From assembly GCA_013044415.1 (NCBI GenBank), contig JABEUO010000099.1, positions 1-12,774 of the forward strand: 12,774 bases of DNA. Direction: 5' to 3'. The notes below the pieces were generated by a model. The model made no database searches. It was not told the DNA's origin and worked only from the letters and a program-made list of their open reading frames with translations. Source of the DNA: Acidimicrobiaceae bacterium (lineage in GTDB: Bacteria; Actinomycetota; Acidimicrobiia; Acidimicrobiales; Acidimicrobiaceae). A program made the translations under genes and the position numbers. Positions 1-6,812 of the stretch are shown piece by piece. Positions within the stretch are counted from its first letter, which is position 1; each line of letters starts with the position of its first letter.

Positions 1-457
1 GATCTATCAGCGCTCACGACTATGGAATCAAACTATGCCCATGGCCTGATGTGTTTTAATCGAAATAGAGCCAATTTAAAGCTTGAGTTCAGCTTTCCAA
101 AGAACGGTGCCCTGCGTAGAATTTGACAGAGCTTCGTGGCCGAGCTGGTGCCGTCTAACACCATTGCTTACCGTCACCACATCGTGCCACCCGTGTAGGT
201 CTGCCAGATTTCAAACGCTGTTAGCTAAGTTGGAAATTGACCTAGCACCGTACTTTGTTCGGGCCATATTTCCTTTATTGGCTATGGTATAGGTAATCCT
301 CCTATGGCTTTCCTGCCCGTCACTTGGGATTACCCCACTACCAAAACAAATAAATCTTACAATTATCTCTCGGAAGTAAATAGCCACTACCGCTGGGGCG
401 ACTAGGTTGGCGATCAGTGGAGTTCGACCTCGGGGTCGCTGATCGACGGAGCAGTAG
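1..457. other. Left-edge region without a convincing gene
   Basis: No recognisable gene is seen in this stretch. Forward frame 1 is open from the left edge to a TGA at 124-126 (41 codons). It could be the tail of a gene cut by the window edge, but the translation is not recognisable. A 69-codon frame at 83-292 has an atypical composition rich in Cys, Arg and Pro and looks like chance. A TACAAT hexamer at 358-363 resembles a -10 box but has no good -35 partner 16-18 bases upstream. The last 50 bases contain a nested inverted repeat, described separately. Confidence 0.55.
411..445 (+). promoter_or_regulatory. Nested hairpin before the DUF169 gene
   Basis: CGATCAG (411-417) pairs with CTGATCG (439-445). 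Directly inside it CGACC (425-429) pairs with GGTCG (434-438) around a TCGG loop (430-433). This gives a 12-base-pair interrupted stem with a 7-base bulge (418-424) on the 5' side. It ends two bases before the GGAG ribosome-binding site (448-451) of the TTG-initiated gene. No T-run follows, so it is not an ordinary intrinsic terminator. It could control translation as an RNA structure, or be a protein-binding dyad in DNA. The pairing is seen directly; the role is inferred. Confidence 0.45.
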
Positions 458-1183
458 TTGACGAATCTGGATCAAATCAGGGAACTAGCCGCTCGATTGG
501 AAACGGCGCTGCACCTCAGTGCCCCGGCAATAGGAATTCAGTTCTCAGACACCAGCGATACTGGCCTTCCACCTTTTCAGGGATTGCCTCCGAAGGAGAC
601 CCCTGACGGAAGGACGGGTAAAGTCTCCGCCAGCTGCGTCTTTTGGATGGAAGCTACCTCGTCTTCCTTTAGGACTGACCCTTCCGACCACCGAAACTGT
701 TCGGTCGGGAGCATGACCCATGGCTTAGTTGGCTTCGACGATGTCTCATCAAACAGTGACATATCGGAGCTTCTGTCATCCGGTTGGGTTACCGCCGAAA
801 TGGTACCTTCTATACCTGTTATTTCCGAGAGACCGGTGAGCATAAATTATGGCCCGCTCAAGGAAGCAGAGTTCTCACCTGACGTAGTACTGATTCGCAT
901 AAATGGGCGCCAGTTGATGGTACTTAACGATGCAGTAGCGGATCTGCAAATCGAAGGGAAGCCCCAGTGTCACATCATCGCCCTCGCTAAGGAATACGGC
1001 AAGGTTGCAGCGAGTGTAGGATGCGCACTGAGCCGATCAAGAACTGGGATGTCACCCAACGAAATGACTTGCACCATCCCGATTGATCGATTGTCGACGG
1101 TTGTGCAAGAGGTTGAACTGACGAGTAAAATCGATACCGGAGTGGCCAAATACGCAGCTCAGGATGCGCAAAGGTTTTCGTAG
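458..1183 (+). CDS. DUF169 family protein
   Basis: This 241-residue protein resembles the DUF169 (COG2043) family, whose biochemical role is not established. It has the pattern expected of the family: a cysteine in an SCVFW context (C60), a second in NCSVGSMTHG (C81), then C171, a GCALSRSR segment (C189) and C205 just before an IP motif (IPIDRL). There is no signal peptide or membrane segment, so it is probably cytoplasmic. The start is TTG at 458, supported by GGAG at 448-451 six bases upstream and by the N-terminal helix that follows. No in-frame ATG gives a better start. The gene stands alone, with 457 bases before it and about 480 after it, and a hairpin lies just ahead of its ribosome-binding site. 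The five cysteines could bind a metal or cofactor, but this is inference. The family call rests on remembered motif pattern, not a search. Confidence 0.75.
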   Translation: MTNLDQIRELAARLETALHLSAPAIGIQFSDTSDTGLPPFQGLPPKETPDGRTGKVSASCVFWMEATSSSFRTDPSDHRNCSVGSMTHGLVGFDDVSSNSDISELLSSGWVTAEMVPSIPVISERPVSINYGPLKEAEFSPDVVLIRINGRQLMVLNDAVADLQIEGKPQCHIIALAKEYGKVAASVGCALSRSRTGMSPNEMTCTIPIDRLSTVVQEVELTSKIDTGVAKYAAQDAQRFS

Positions 1184-1667
1184 CTGGGTCCACGCCAGCA
1201 AGATCAATTTCAGCACACACACCGCCGAAGGTATGCGATTCCAGTTACCTCTAAATTTCCAGGGTCTGGATACCGGAGTTAGTGGGCAACGCGATTACCT
1301 CGGTTAGCCAGAGCATGGAAAGCTTTCTATGCTACTGTTACGCTACTGGCGAGTGCATTTAAGCGTTATCGTTGGCGTATCATCCGGTCGCCCATTGGGT
1401 TGGGTCCTTCTCGCTTTCAAAACTTACCGCCTAGGTCATAAACTGATTCGGAGCTCACCGACGGCGCAACTCGACAAAAAACAACCCTTCCGTTCGAACC
1501 TTTTGAACCACTCGTCTGCGAGGCCTAATAGATGAGAAGGTGACCCATTCATGTCCGTATAGAAACCATCACCGTAAACCGAACCACGAACCTGAAGATA
1601 GACCTTTCCCACAGCTGATTAATCCGGCATAGAAGTATGCTTAACTTAACAAGACAAAGGAGTTGCC
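1184..1667. other. Intergenic region, no gene seen
   Basis: These 484 bases carry no convincing coding sequence. A 68-codon forward frame at 1329-1535 starts without a ribosome-binding site, is rich in Arg, Leu and Ser, and matches no family I know. A 77-codon reverse frame mostly shadows the DUF169 gene. A GTTCGAA heptamer near 1493 recalls a tRNA T-loop, but the flanking bases do not pair as a tRNA arm. The 3' end holds the strong AAAGGAG ribosome-binding site (about 1656-1662) of the NfeD gene and presumably its promoter. TATGCT at 1636-1641 is a possible but weak -10 box. Decayed gene sequence cannot be excluded. Confidence 0.5.
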
Positions 1668-2156
1668 ATGCTCGTGCTTGACGTGGTACTTGTTATTGCG
1701 ACGGTAGCCGTCATAGCGGCCGGTTTGCACCTTGGTCCCCATGGCTCCATCGTCGCAGGGGTCATAGGTACCCTGTTAGCACTGAGCAGCATTGTCCTAG
1801 CGGCGTCGGTTAGCCAGCGAAGTGTTCCAACCCTATTGTGGATCCTCATCGGATTTGCACTATTGGCTTCAGTAGCGGCATGGGTTGCTGGTATTTACTT
1901 GATTAGGCGCACCAGATCGATGCCCTCGATGAGCAATAGATTGGCTAGAATCTACGACTCTCAAGGCACAGTTACGGCTGACATCGATCCGATCGGCACT
2001 GTACTGATAGCCGGTGAGTCTTGGTCCGCTGAATCGCAAGCTGGCCGGATCCCACTCGGATCGAAGGTCTTTGTTACAGACATAGTAGGCCTCCGTCTCA
2101 AGGTGATACCTGAAGCGACCAATGTTACCGAAACGAAAAACCCGAAGGAGCTGTAA
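1668..2156 (+). CDS. Short NfeD-family membrane protein
   Basis: This 162-residue membrane protein has an NfeD-type C-terminal domain. Three hydrophobic segments are visible at about residues 2-22, 27-48 and 55-79, followed by an RRTR positive patch. A soluble domain runs from about 99 to 148. Its pattern of G100, G110, the GESWSAES segment (116-123), an IPLG turn (128-131) and a GLRLKV strand (141-146) is the OB-fold signature of NfeD proteins. It lacks the ClpP-like protease domain of long NfeD forms. Bacterial short NfeD proteins are typically encoded beside SPFH/flotillin proteins and are thought to act with them in membrane microdomains. The SPFH gene starts two bases after this stop, so the two are almost certainly cotranscribed. 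The ATG start has an excellent AAAGGAG site about six bases upstream. Confidence 0.87.
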   Translation: MLVLDVVLVIATVAVIAAGLHLGPHGSIVAGVIGTLLALSSIVLAASVSQRSVPTLLWILIGFALLASVAAWVAGIYLIRRTRSMPSMSNRLARIYDSQGTVTADIDPIGTVLIAGESWSAESQAGRIPLGSKVFVTDIVGLRLKVIPEATNVTETKNPKEL

Positions 2157-2158
2157 CT

Positions 2159-3124
2159 GTGAGCGAAATTGTACTTGGGGTTGCCATAGTTATACTTGCT
2201 GGTCTGGTAACGGCCTTGAGCAAGTCGCTGCGCGTGGTGCGAGAATATCAGAGGATCGTCCTTTTCCGCCTTGGGCGTGCATCTGGAGTAAAGGGTCCAG
2301 GCCTGACCCTGGTTAATCCAATTACCGACCGGATAAGTTGGGTAGACCTGCGAGAACAGTTTTTCGAGATTCCACACCAGACTGCCATCACGAAGGATAA
2401 TGCCTCAATATCAATCGACTTCATAATGTTCTACAAGGTCTTTGATCCGGTGATGTCAATCGTTCAAGTCTCCAACTTCTCGGGTGCTGCACTCAACATC
2501 GCCGCAACCACCCTCCGGAGCGTCGTCGGAGACATGTCGTTGGACGATGTGCTTTCAAAACGGGAAGACATGAACGCTGCCTTGAGGGTACGACTTGATG
2601 AAGTCACTGAAAGGTGGGGCGTCAAAGTAACAAACGTCGAAGTTCGGGAGATAAATCCTCCACCAGGAGTGCTCGAAGCGATGACGAGACAAATGTCTGC
2701 AGAACGTACGAGGCGGGCAGTTGTCACGGAATCAGAAGGGCAAAAACAAGCAGCCATCACCGTTGCTGAAGGACAAAAACAGGCCGTTGTCCTCCAAGCA
2801 GAAGCACAAAAGCAGTCGGCGATTCTGGCGGCTGAAGGCGAGAGAACCGCAGCCCTCTCCAAAGCTCAAGGGCTCGCATCCGCCCTTGACACCATCACCG
2901 CATCGGCACAATCTGCAGACCAGGCAACCATGCTCTTGCAGTACCTCGATGCCCTCAAGCAGCTAGCAAATTCTCCGTCAACGAAAATCATCTTGCCACT
3001 TGAATTGACGGGCCTAATTTCTGGCGTAAAAGAATTTGCCGACAAGGTCTATGGTGTAACGGCTAAAAGTAACCAGACCATAGATACTAGTTCAACCGCC
3101 GGAAAGGCAACGAAGGATATCTGA
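2159..3124 (+). CDS. SPFH/band-7 (slipin or flotillin-like) membrane protein
   Basis: This 321-residue protein belongs to the SPFH (stomatin/prohibitin/flotillin/HflK) superfamily, membrane scaffolds that form large oligomers. One N-terminal hydrophobic segment (about 3-20) anchors it. The SPFH domain covers about 25-190, with slipin-like landmarks: REYQR (28-32), FRLGR (36-40), GPGL (46-49), the VDLRE segment (62-66) and a VEVREINPPPGVLEAM-like block (160-175). Residues 193-236 form four successive 11-residue units, EGQKQAAITVA, EGQKQAVVLQA, EAQKQSAILAA and EGERTAALSKA, then a helical region to about 270 and a polar tail. The start is GTG at 2159, with GAAGGAG at 2144-2150 eight bases upstream and inside the end of the NfeD gene. 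Partnership with NfeD is well known for this family. The last 33 bases overlap the CBS gene on the other strand. The exact subfamily is uncertain. Confidence 0.92.
   Translation: MSEIVLGVAIVILAGLVTALSKSLRVVREYQRIVLFRLGRASGVKGPGLTLVNPITDRISWVDLREQFFEIPHQTAITKDNASISIDFIMFYKVFDPVMSIVQVSNFSGAALNIAATTLRSVVGDMSLDDVLSKREDMNAALRVRLDEVTERWGVKVTNVEVREINPPPGVLEAMTRQMSAERTRRAVVTESEGQKQAAITVAEGQKQAVVLQAEAQKQSAILAAEGERTAALSKAQGLASALDTITASAQSADQATMLLQYLDALKQLANSPSTKIILPLELTGLISGVKEFADKVYGVTAKSNQTIDTSSTAGKATKDI
2735..2866 (+). repeat. Four in-frame 33-base repeats coding hendecads
   Basis: Within the SPFH gene, codons 193-236 encode four consecutive 11-residue units without interruption. Each begins with Glu-Gly or Glu-Ala, and the first three continue with Gln-Lys-Gln. 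Eleven-residue periodicity is typical of right-handed or straight coiled coils, matching the helical region after SPFH domains. The regularity is higher than I would expect from family constraint alone and suggests duplication of a 33-base unit. Confidence 0.8.
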
Positions 3125-3586
3125 GCGGGTCACGACACCCACAACCCTCTTATCTTCTACTACAGGCAGCATTGATAGGCCCTTTTCATGCAGCTTGGTC
3201 GCCGCGTCTTCTAGGGTGTCTCCCCTCGACAAGACCTCTACTTCCGTGGACATTGCCCCCCCAACAGTACTCGACGCTGCCTTCTTCAGCTCATGGTTAA
3301 ACTTGAGTATTGAGGGCGGCCAGGCCGTCATCTCGCCGAGGATTGAGATCATGGTTGGAATATGCAGTCTTGAATTGCCCGCTAGCAGGTCGTCTTCGGT
3401 TAGTACGCCAAGAAGGACACCTTCAGAATCAACGACTGGAGCCCCTTTAATGTGCCTTTCCATCAGTGTCTTTACTGCACTCTGCAGCTCTTGCTCTGGG
3501 GTGAGGCTAACCACCTCCTTTGTCATGAACTCACCCACCAAGACACTCCGCTTAGAAGCTTCCACAGCTCCCTTTTCATCCGCCAT
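3092..3586 (-). CDS. Two-CBS-domain protein
   Basis: This 164-residue soluble protein consists almost entirely of a pair of CBS domains (a Bateman module), at about residues 17-68 and 108-159. Each shows the usual pattern: VGEFMTKEV and VGGAMSTEV at the start, GAPVVD and MLPVVE strands in the middle, and GVLTEDDLL and GVVTRSDIL at the end. A linker of about 40 residues with hydrophobic and Trp/Pro positions separates them. Such modules bind adenine nucleotides or related ligands and usually regulate a partner; a stand-alone one has no predictable target. The ATG at 3584-3586 is preceded, on the reverse strand, by a GGAGGT ribosome-binding site (3591-3596). The gene converges on the SPFH gene and overlaps its 3' end by 33 bases, so the last 10 codons lie antisense to the SPFH tail. 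No functional link to its neighbours is proven. Confidence 0.9.
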   Translation of the reverse strand: MADEKGAVEASKRSVLVGEFMTKEVVSLTPEQELQSAVKTLMERHIKGAPVVDSEGVLLGVLTEDDLLAGNSRLHIPTMISILGEMTAWPPSILKFNHELKKAASSTVGGAMSTEVEVLSRGDTLEDAATKLHEKGLSMLPVVEDKRVVGVVTRSDILRCLSGG

Positions 3587-3980
3587 GGCGACCTCCAGTT
3601 GCTTTCCGTTCTTATCCTAGGCATTATCCAATGAGCGTCGTACGCTCCTAGTGGGTGGTAGCAAATGATAGTTAGGCCGTCTGCGACATCCTCGAGCAGG
3701 CCGAAATTTATGCCCTCATGACCCTCTCAGCGTCGGGCCTATTCGAACAACCCTTCCTCCTCTCGCCCTTGGAAATTGCTTTTGCGGAAAGTGGGCTCGC
3801 AAGCCAACTTAGAGCATTTTCGCTTAGCTTTCAGACTCCAACTCGCATTTTGAACCATAACCGAGGTGGCCAACATTTCGAACTGAACTAAATGCTCTTT
3901 TGAAGGGTGACCCCACTGCCGACCCGGTTGGTTGTAAGCTTCGCAACAATCGATGATCAATCGTTCAAGAGAGGTTTTAG
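3587..3980. other. Divergent intergenic region with regulatory signals
   Basis: These 394 bases separate the reverse CBS gene from the forward acyl-CoA dehydrogenase gene and must hold promoters for both. A 73-codon reverse frame at 3739-3960 has no ribosome-binding site, a Cys/Trp-rich composition and no family resemblance, so I do not call it a gene. Near the forward gene, GGGTGACCC (3905-3913) is a short perfect dyad. CAATCG occurs twice (about 3948 and 3958) around ATCGAT and TGATCA palindromes, just before the AGAGAGG ribosome-binding site (3968-3974). These could be an operator for a catabolic regulator, but the arms are short and no regulator gene lies in the window. Confidence 0.4.
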
Positions 3981-5189
3981 ATGGACTTCGAACTCAGCCC
4001 AAAAGCCAAGGAACTACAAGATAAGCTCCGGAATTTCATGGATGAGTACGTCTACCCGGCTGAAGACGTTTACACAGAGCAGATGACTAAGGCTGGTGAC
4101 CCACACTTTCACCCACCAATTCTTGAGGACTTAAAGGCCCGAGCGAAGACCCTAGGACTGTGGAACCTCTTTCTACCCCATAAGACGGAATGGACAGAGG
4201 GACTATCAAATCTGGACTATGCACCTTTGGCCGAGATAACCGGGATGAGTCACCTCGCACCTGAGGCTCTCAATTGCTCTGCCCCCGACACCGGCAACAT
4301 GGAGATTCTGACTATGTTTGGCACCGATGAACAAAAGGAGCGCTGGCTTAGACCACTTTTGATGGGGGAGATCCGCTCCTGCTTCTCTATGACCGAACCC
4401 GCTGTTGCATCTTCGGATGCATCAAATATCGAATGCTCAATCAGCAGAGACGGTGATTACTACGTAATCAACGGCCGAAAGTGGTGGTCATCTGGAGCAG
4501 GTTCACCGTTTTGCAAGGTCGCTATCGTTATGGGCAAGACCGACCCGGATGCGTCCCCATACCTGCAGCAGTCGATGATACTCGTACCACTGGACACACC
4601 TGGGGTCAAGGTACTACGCGATCTCAAGGTATTTGGTTACTCAAGCCGTGAGGGACATGGCGAAATTGAGTACGACAACGTCAGGGTGCCAGCATCCAAT
4701 CTTTTAGGTACCCAAGGAAGTGGTTTTGCAATAGCCCAGTCGCGGCTTGGTCCTGGAAGAATCCATCATTGCATGCGTTCAATTGGGGCGGCAGAGAAGG
4801 CCCTTGAACTCATGTGCAAGCGGGTTACGAAAAGGGTTGCGTTTAACAAAACCCTTGCCGAACAGGGAGTTGTTCAAACGTGGATAGCCGACTCTCGAAT
4901 CGAAATCGATCAAGCTCGGCTGCTCACTTTTTATGCAGCTTGGTTAATGGACACCGTCGGGAACAAAGGCGCACGTACCGAAATTGCTGCGATTAAGGTA
5001 GTGGCTCCAAACGTCGCCCTCAGAGTAATAGATAGGGCCATTCAGGCATTCGGCGGAGCCGGCGTTTCCGAAGATACACCACTAGCCCAGATGTACGCAG
5101 GTCAACGGACCCTCCGCCTCGCCGATGGACCGGACGAAGTGCATCGGATGACCATAGCCAGAAGAGAGATTCGAAAGTACCTCGACTAG
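3981..5189 (+). CDS. Acyl-CoA dehydrogenase, ACAD10/ACAD11 type
   Basis: This 402-residue flavoprotein has the full acyl-CoA dehydrogenase fold: an N-terminal helical domain (about 1-130), a middle beta domain with CFSMTEPAVASSDA (134-147) and GRKWWSSGA (165-173), and a C-terminal helical domain with RLGPGRIHH (255-263) and QAFGGAGVS (355-363). The RLGPGR stretch and the LRLADGPDEVHR ending (378-389) point to the ACAD10/ACAD11 branch. At the site of the usual catalytic Glu (the YEG motif of medium-chain enzymes) it has Asp, D382. Mammalian ACAD10/11 and bacterial LvaC handle 4-hydroxyacyl-CoA after phosphorylation, so this enzyme may dehydroxylate rather than simply desaturate. The kinase domain fused to ACAD10/11 is absent. 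The ATG is six bases after AGAGAGG (3968-3974). The acyl-CoA synthetase gene follows after 55 bases and is probably in the same operon. Confidence 0.92.
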   Translation: MDFELSPKAKELQDKLRNFMDEYVYPAEDVYTEQMTKAGDPHFHPPILEDLKARAKTLGLWNLFLPHKTEWTEGLSNLDYAPLAEITGMSHLAPEALNCSAPDTGNMEILTMFGTDEQKERWLRPLLMGEIRSCFSMTEPAVASSDASNIECSISRDGDYYVINGRKWWSSGAGSPFCKVAIVMGKTDPDASPYLQQSMILVPLDTPGVKVLRDLKVFGYSSREGHGEIEYDNVRVPASNLLGTQGSGFAIAQSRLGPGRIHHCMRSIGAAEKALELMCKRVTKRVAFNKTLAEQGVVQTWIADSRIEIDQARLLTFYAAWLMDTVGNKGARTEIAAIKVVAPNVALRVIDRAIQAFGGAGVSEDTPLAQMYAGQRTLRLADGPDEVHRMTIARREIRKYLD

Positions 5190-5244
5190 TGGAAGTCCGA
5201 ATCGATTCACACCGCCAAAGTGGGACCAAAGGAGCATTGCAACA

Positions 5245-6771
5245 GTGATCGAAAAGCAGGGCCTAGTCGGCACGATCCAACCATTTTCCATGGAGGGGCT
5301 AAATCGTGGTCCCGATGGAATCATTCGGTATGTCGGGACAGATGCGACACTAATTTCGATGTTGGACCGGGCCAGGAAGAGCTGGCCCCATTCTGAGGCC
5401 CTGGTGGAGCTGGGAGGCGAGAGGCTTAATTATGCCCAGCTCTGGGAAAGGTCCACAACCGTTGCTGGCGGACTCAAAGATCTAGGGGTCCGGGTCGGCG
5501 ATCGAGTTGGCCTCGATCTCCCAAACGGTGTCAACTGGGTAGTTGCCTTCTTTGGAACGTTGCTCGCCGGTGGGGTAATAGTCCCTATCAACACCCGACT
5601 GACCAAAACGGAAAAGGAATATCTGATCGACGACTCGGGTACAAAGTTTCTCTTTGCGCCGGACCAACAACTTCCAAACGGGGGTCCGTTTGTACTTGAA
5701 AATGCTTCGGCAGGAGATCTTGCGGCGATATTTTACACCTCCGGTACGACGGGTCATCCAAAAGGCGCAATGACCTCGCATGAGAACTTTACATCTAACA
5801 TCGAAACCGCAGTCAGGGTCGCACGCCTTGAGCCGGAAAACCTTAGATCGCTGGTATCGGTACCGCTATTTCACGTAACTGGATGCAATAGCCAGCTACT
5901 CCCCACACTCTCCATCGGCGGGACTGTCGTCATGCTTCCATCCTTCGACGTAGCTAGATTCATATCCTCAATAGCCGAAGAGAAAATCACAGTTCTCACT
6001 TCTGTACCTGCGATTTACTGGCTCGCTATGAACCAACCTCAGTTTCTTGAATTGGATACCTCGAGGGTGGCCCGGGTACTTTACGGCGGCGCACCGACAC
6101 CACCAGATCTCGTTAAAAGGATCATGGCCGCCTTTGAAAATGCAGAGGTAGGAAATGGTTTTGGACTCTCTGAGACAGCGTCTATTTCCACCTACTTACC
6201 GCATGCCTACGCTGCAACTAGGCCCGAGACTGTAGGATTTGCCGCTCCGCCAGTCGAGCTTGACCTAGGTGGCCTCGACGAGCAGAGTGGGGTCGGCGAA
6301 CTACTCATAAAGGGACCTAACGTAGTCTCGGGGTACTGGAACAAGCCCGAAGCTACTAGTTCTACCTTTGTGGACGGCTGGCTCCACAGCGGAGATATGG
6401 CCAAGATCGACCAGGACGGTTTCTGCCAGATCGTCGATAGAAAGAAGGATATGATCAATCGGGGCGGCGAGAACGTCTACTGCGTCGAAGTAGAAAACGT
6501 ACTGGTCGAGTATCCTGGCATCTTCGAGGTTGCTATTGTCGGCGTGCCAGACCAGATGATGGGTGAAAAAGTGGGTGCCGTCGTGGTACCGATGCCCGGG
6601 ACCAACTTGGATACTAAGGCACTCCTAGAGTTCGCCTCGACAAAGCTCGCTCCTTTCAAAATACCTCAATTCCTGAGAATCCAGAACGAACCACTGCCCA
6701 GAAACCCTGGTGGGAAAGTGCTCAAACCAATTCTCCGTTCGGGGACTGATTGGGGTAAACCGGTCAAATAG
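5245..6771 (+). CDS. AMP-forming acyl-CoA synthetase
   Basis: This 508-residue enzyme of the ANL superfamily activates a carboxylic acid to an acyl-adenylate and then an acyl-CoA, using ATP and CoA. The key motifs are complete: YTSGTTGHPKG (164-174, phosphate loop), NGFGLSE (304-310, in place of YGxTE), GWLHSGD (378-384), DRKKDMINRGGENV (398-411, hinge) and PRNPGGKVLK (485-494) with catalytic Lys491. The length is typical of medium or short fatty acyl-CoA ligases. The start is GTG at 5245 with AAAGGAG at 5228-5234, ten bases upstream. It lies between an ACAD10/11-type dehydrogenase (55 bases before) and a phosphotriesterase-like lactonase (41 bases after), all on one strand. The substrate may therefore be the hydroxyacid released by lactone opening, as for LvaE in levulinate catabolism. 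Substrate specificity cannot be read from the sequence; ordinary fatty acids remain possible. Confidence 0.93.
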   Translation: MIEKQGLVGTIQPFSMEGLNRGPDGIIRYVGTDATLISMLDRARKSWPHSEALVELGGERLNYAQLWERSTTVAGGLKDLGVRVGDRVGLDLPNGVNWVVAFFGTLLAGGVIVPINTRLTKTEKEYLIDDSGTKFLFAPDQQLPNGGPFVLENASAGDLAAIFYTSGTTGHPKGAMTSHENFTSNIETAVRVARLEPENLRSLVSVPLFHVTGCNSQLLPTLSIGGTVVMLPSFDVARFISSIAEEKITVLTSVPAIYWLAMNQPQFLELDTSRVARVLYGGAPTPPDLVKRIMAAFENAEVGNGFGLSETASISTYLPHAYAATRPETVGFAAPPVELDLGGLDEQSGVGELLIKGPNVVSGYWNKPEATSSTFVDGWLHSGDMAKIDQDGFCQIVDRKKDMINRGGENVYCVEVENVLVEYPGIFEVAIVGVPDQMMGEKVGAVVVPMPGTNLDTKALLEFASTKLAPFKIPQFLRIQNEPLPRNPGGKVLKPILRSGTDWGKPVK

Positions 6772-6812
6772 TCATAGCTTTATGGAAATTGCTCAGAAGG
6801 GGGCTGTAAGAA

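Noticed and set aside
1..126. Forward frame 1 open from the left edge to a TGA
   Set aside because: Only 41 codons with no recognisable motif; could be a gene tail, but the evidence is too thin for a call.
83..292. 69-codon forward reading frame near the left edge
   Set aside because: No ribosome-binding site, unusual Cys/Arg/Pro-rich composition and no family resemblance; most likely chance.
1485..1510. tRNA-like GTTCGAA heptamer
   Set aside because: The flanking bases do not form a T-arm stem, and no acceptor or anticodon arm is found around it.
1329..1535. 68-codon forward reading frame between DUF169 and NfeD genes
   Set aside because: No ribosome-binding site and no recognisable domain; composition unlike neighbouring genes.
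3195..3620. Long forward reading frame opposite the CBS gene
   Set aside because: It is the complement of a clear two-CBS-domain protein; its Ser/Thr-rich translation has no domain.
3739..3960. 73-codon reverse reading frame before the acyl-CoA dehydrogenase gene
   Set aside because: No ribosome-binding site, no family pattern, and it covers the region needed for two promoters.
3944..3963. Operator-like dyad before the acyl-CoA dehydrogenase gene
   Set aside because: Overlapping ATCGAT and TGATCA palindromes exist, but extended half-sites do not match well enough for a separate feature.
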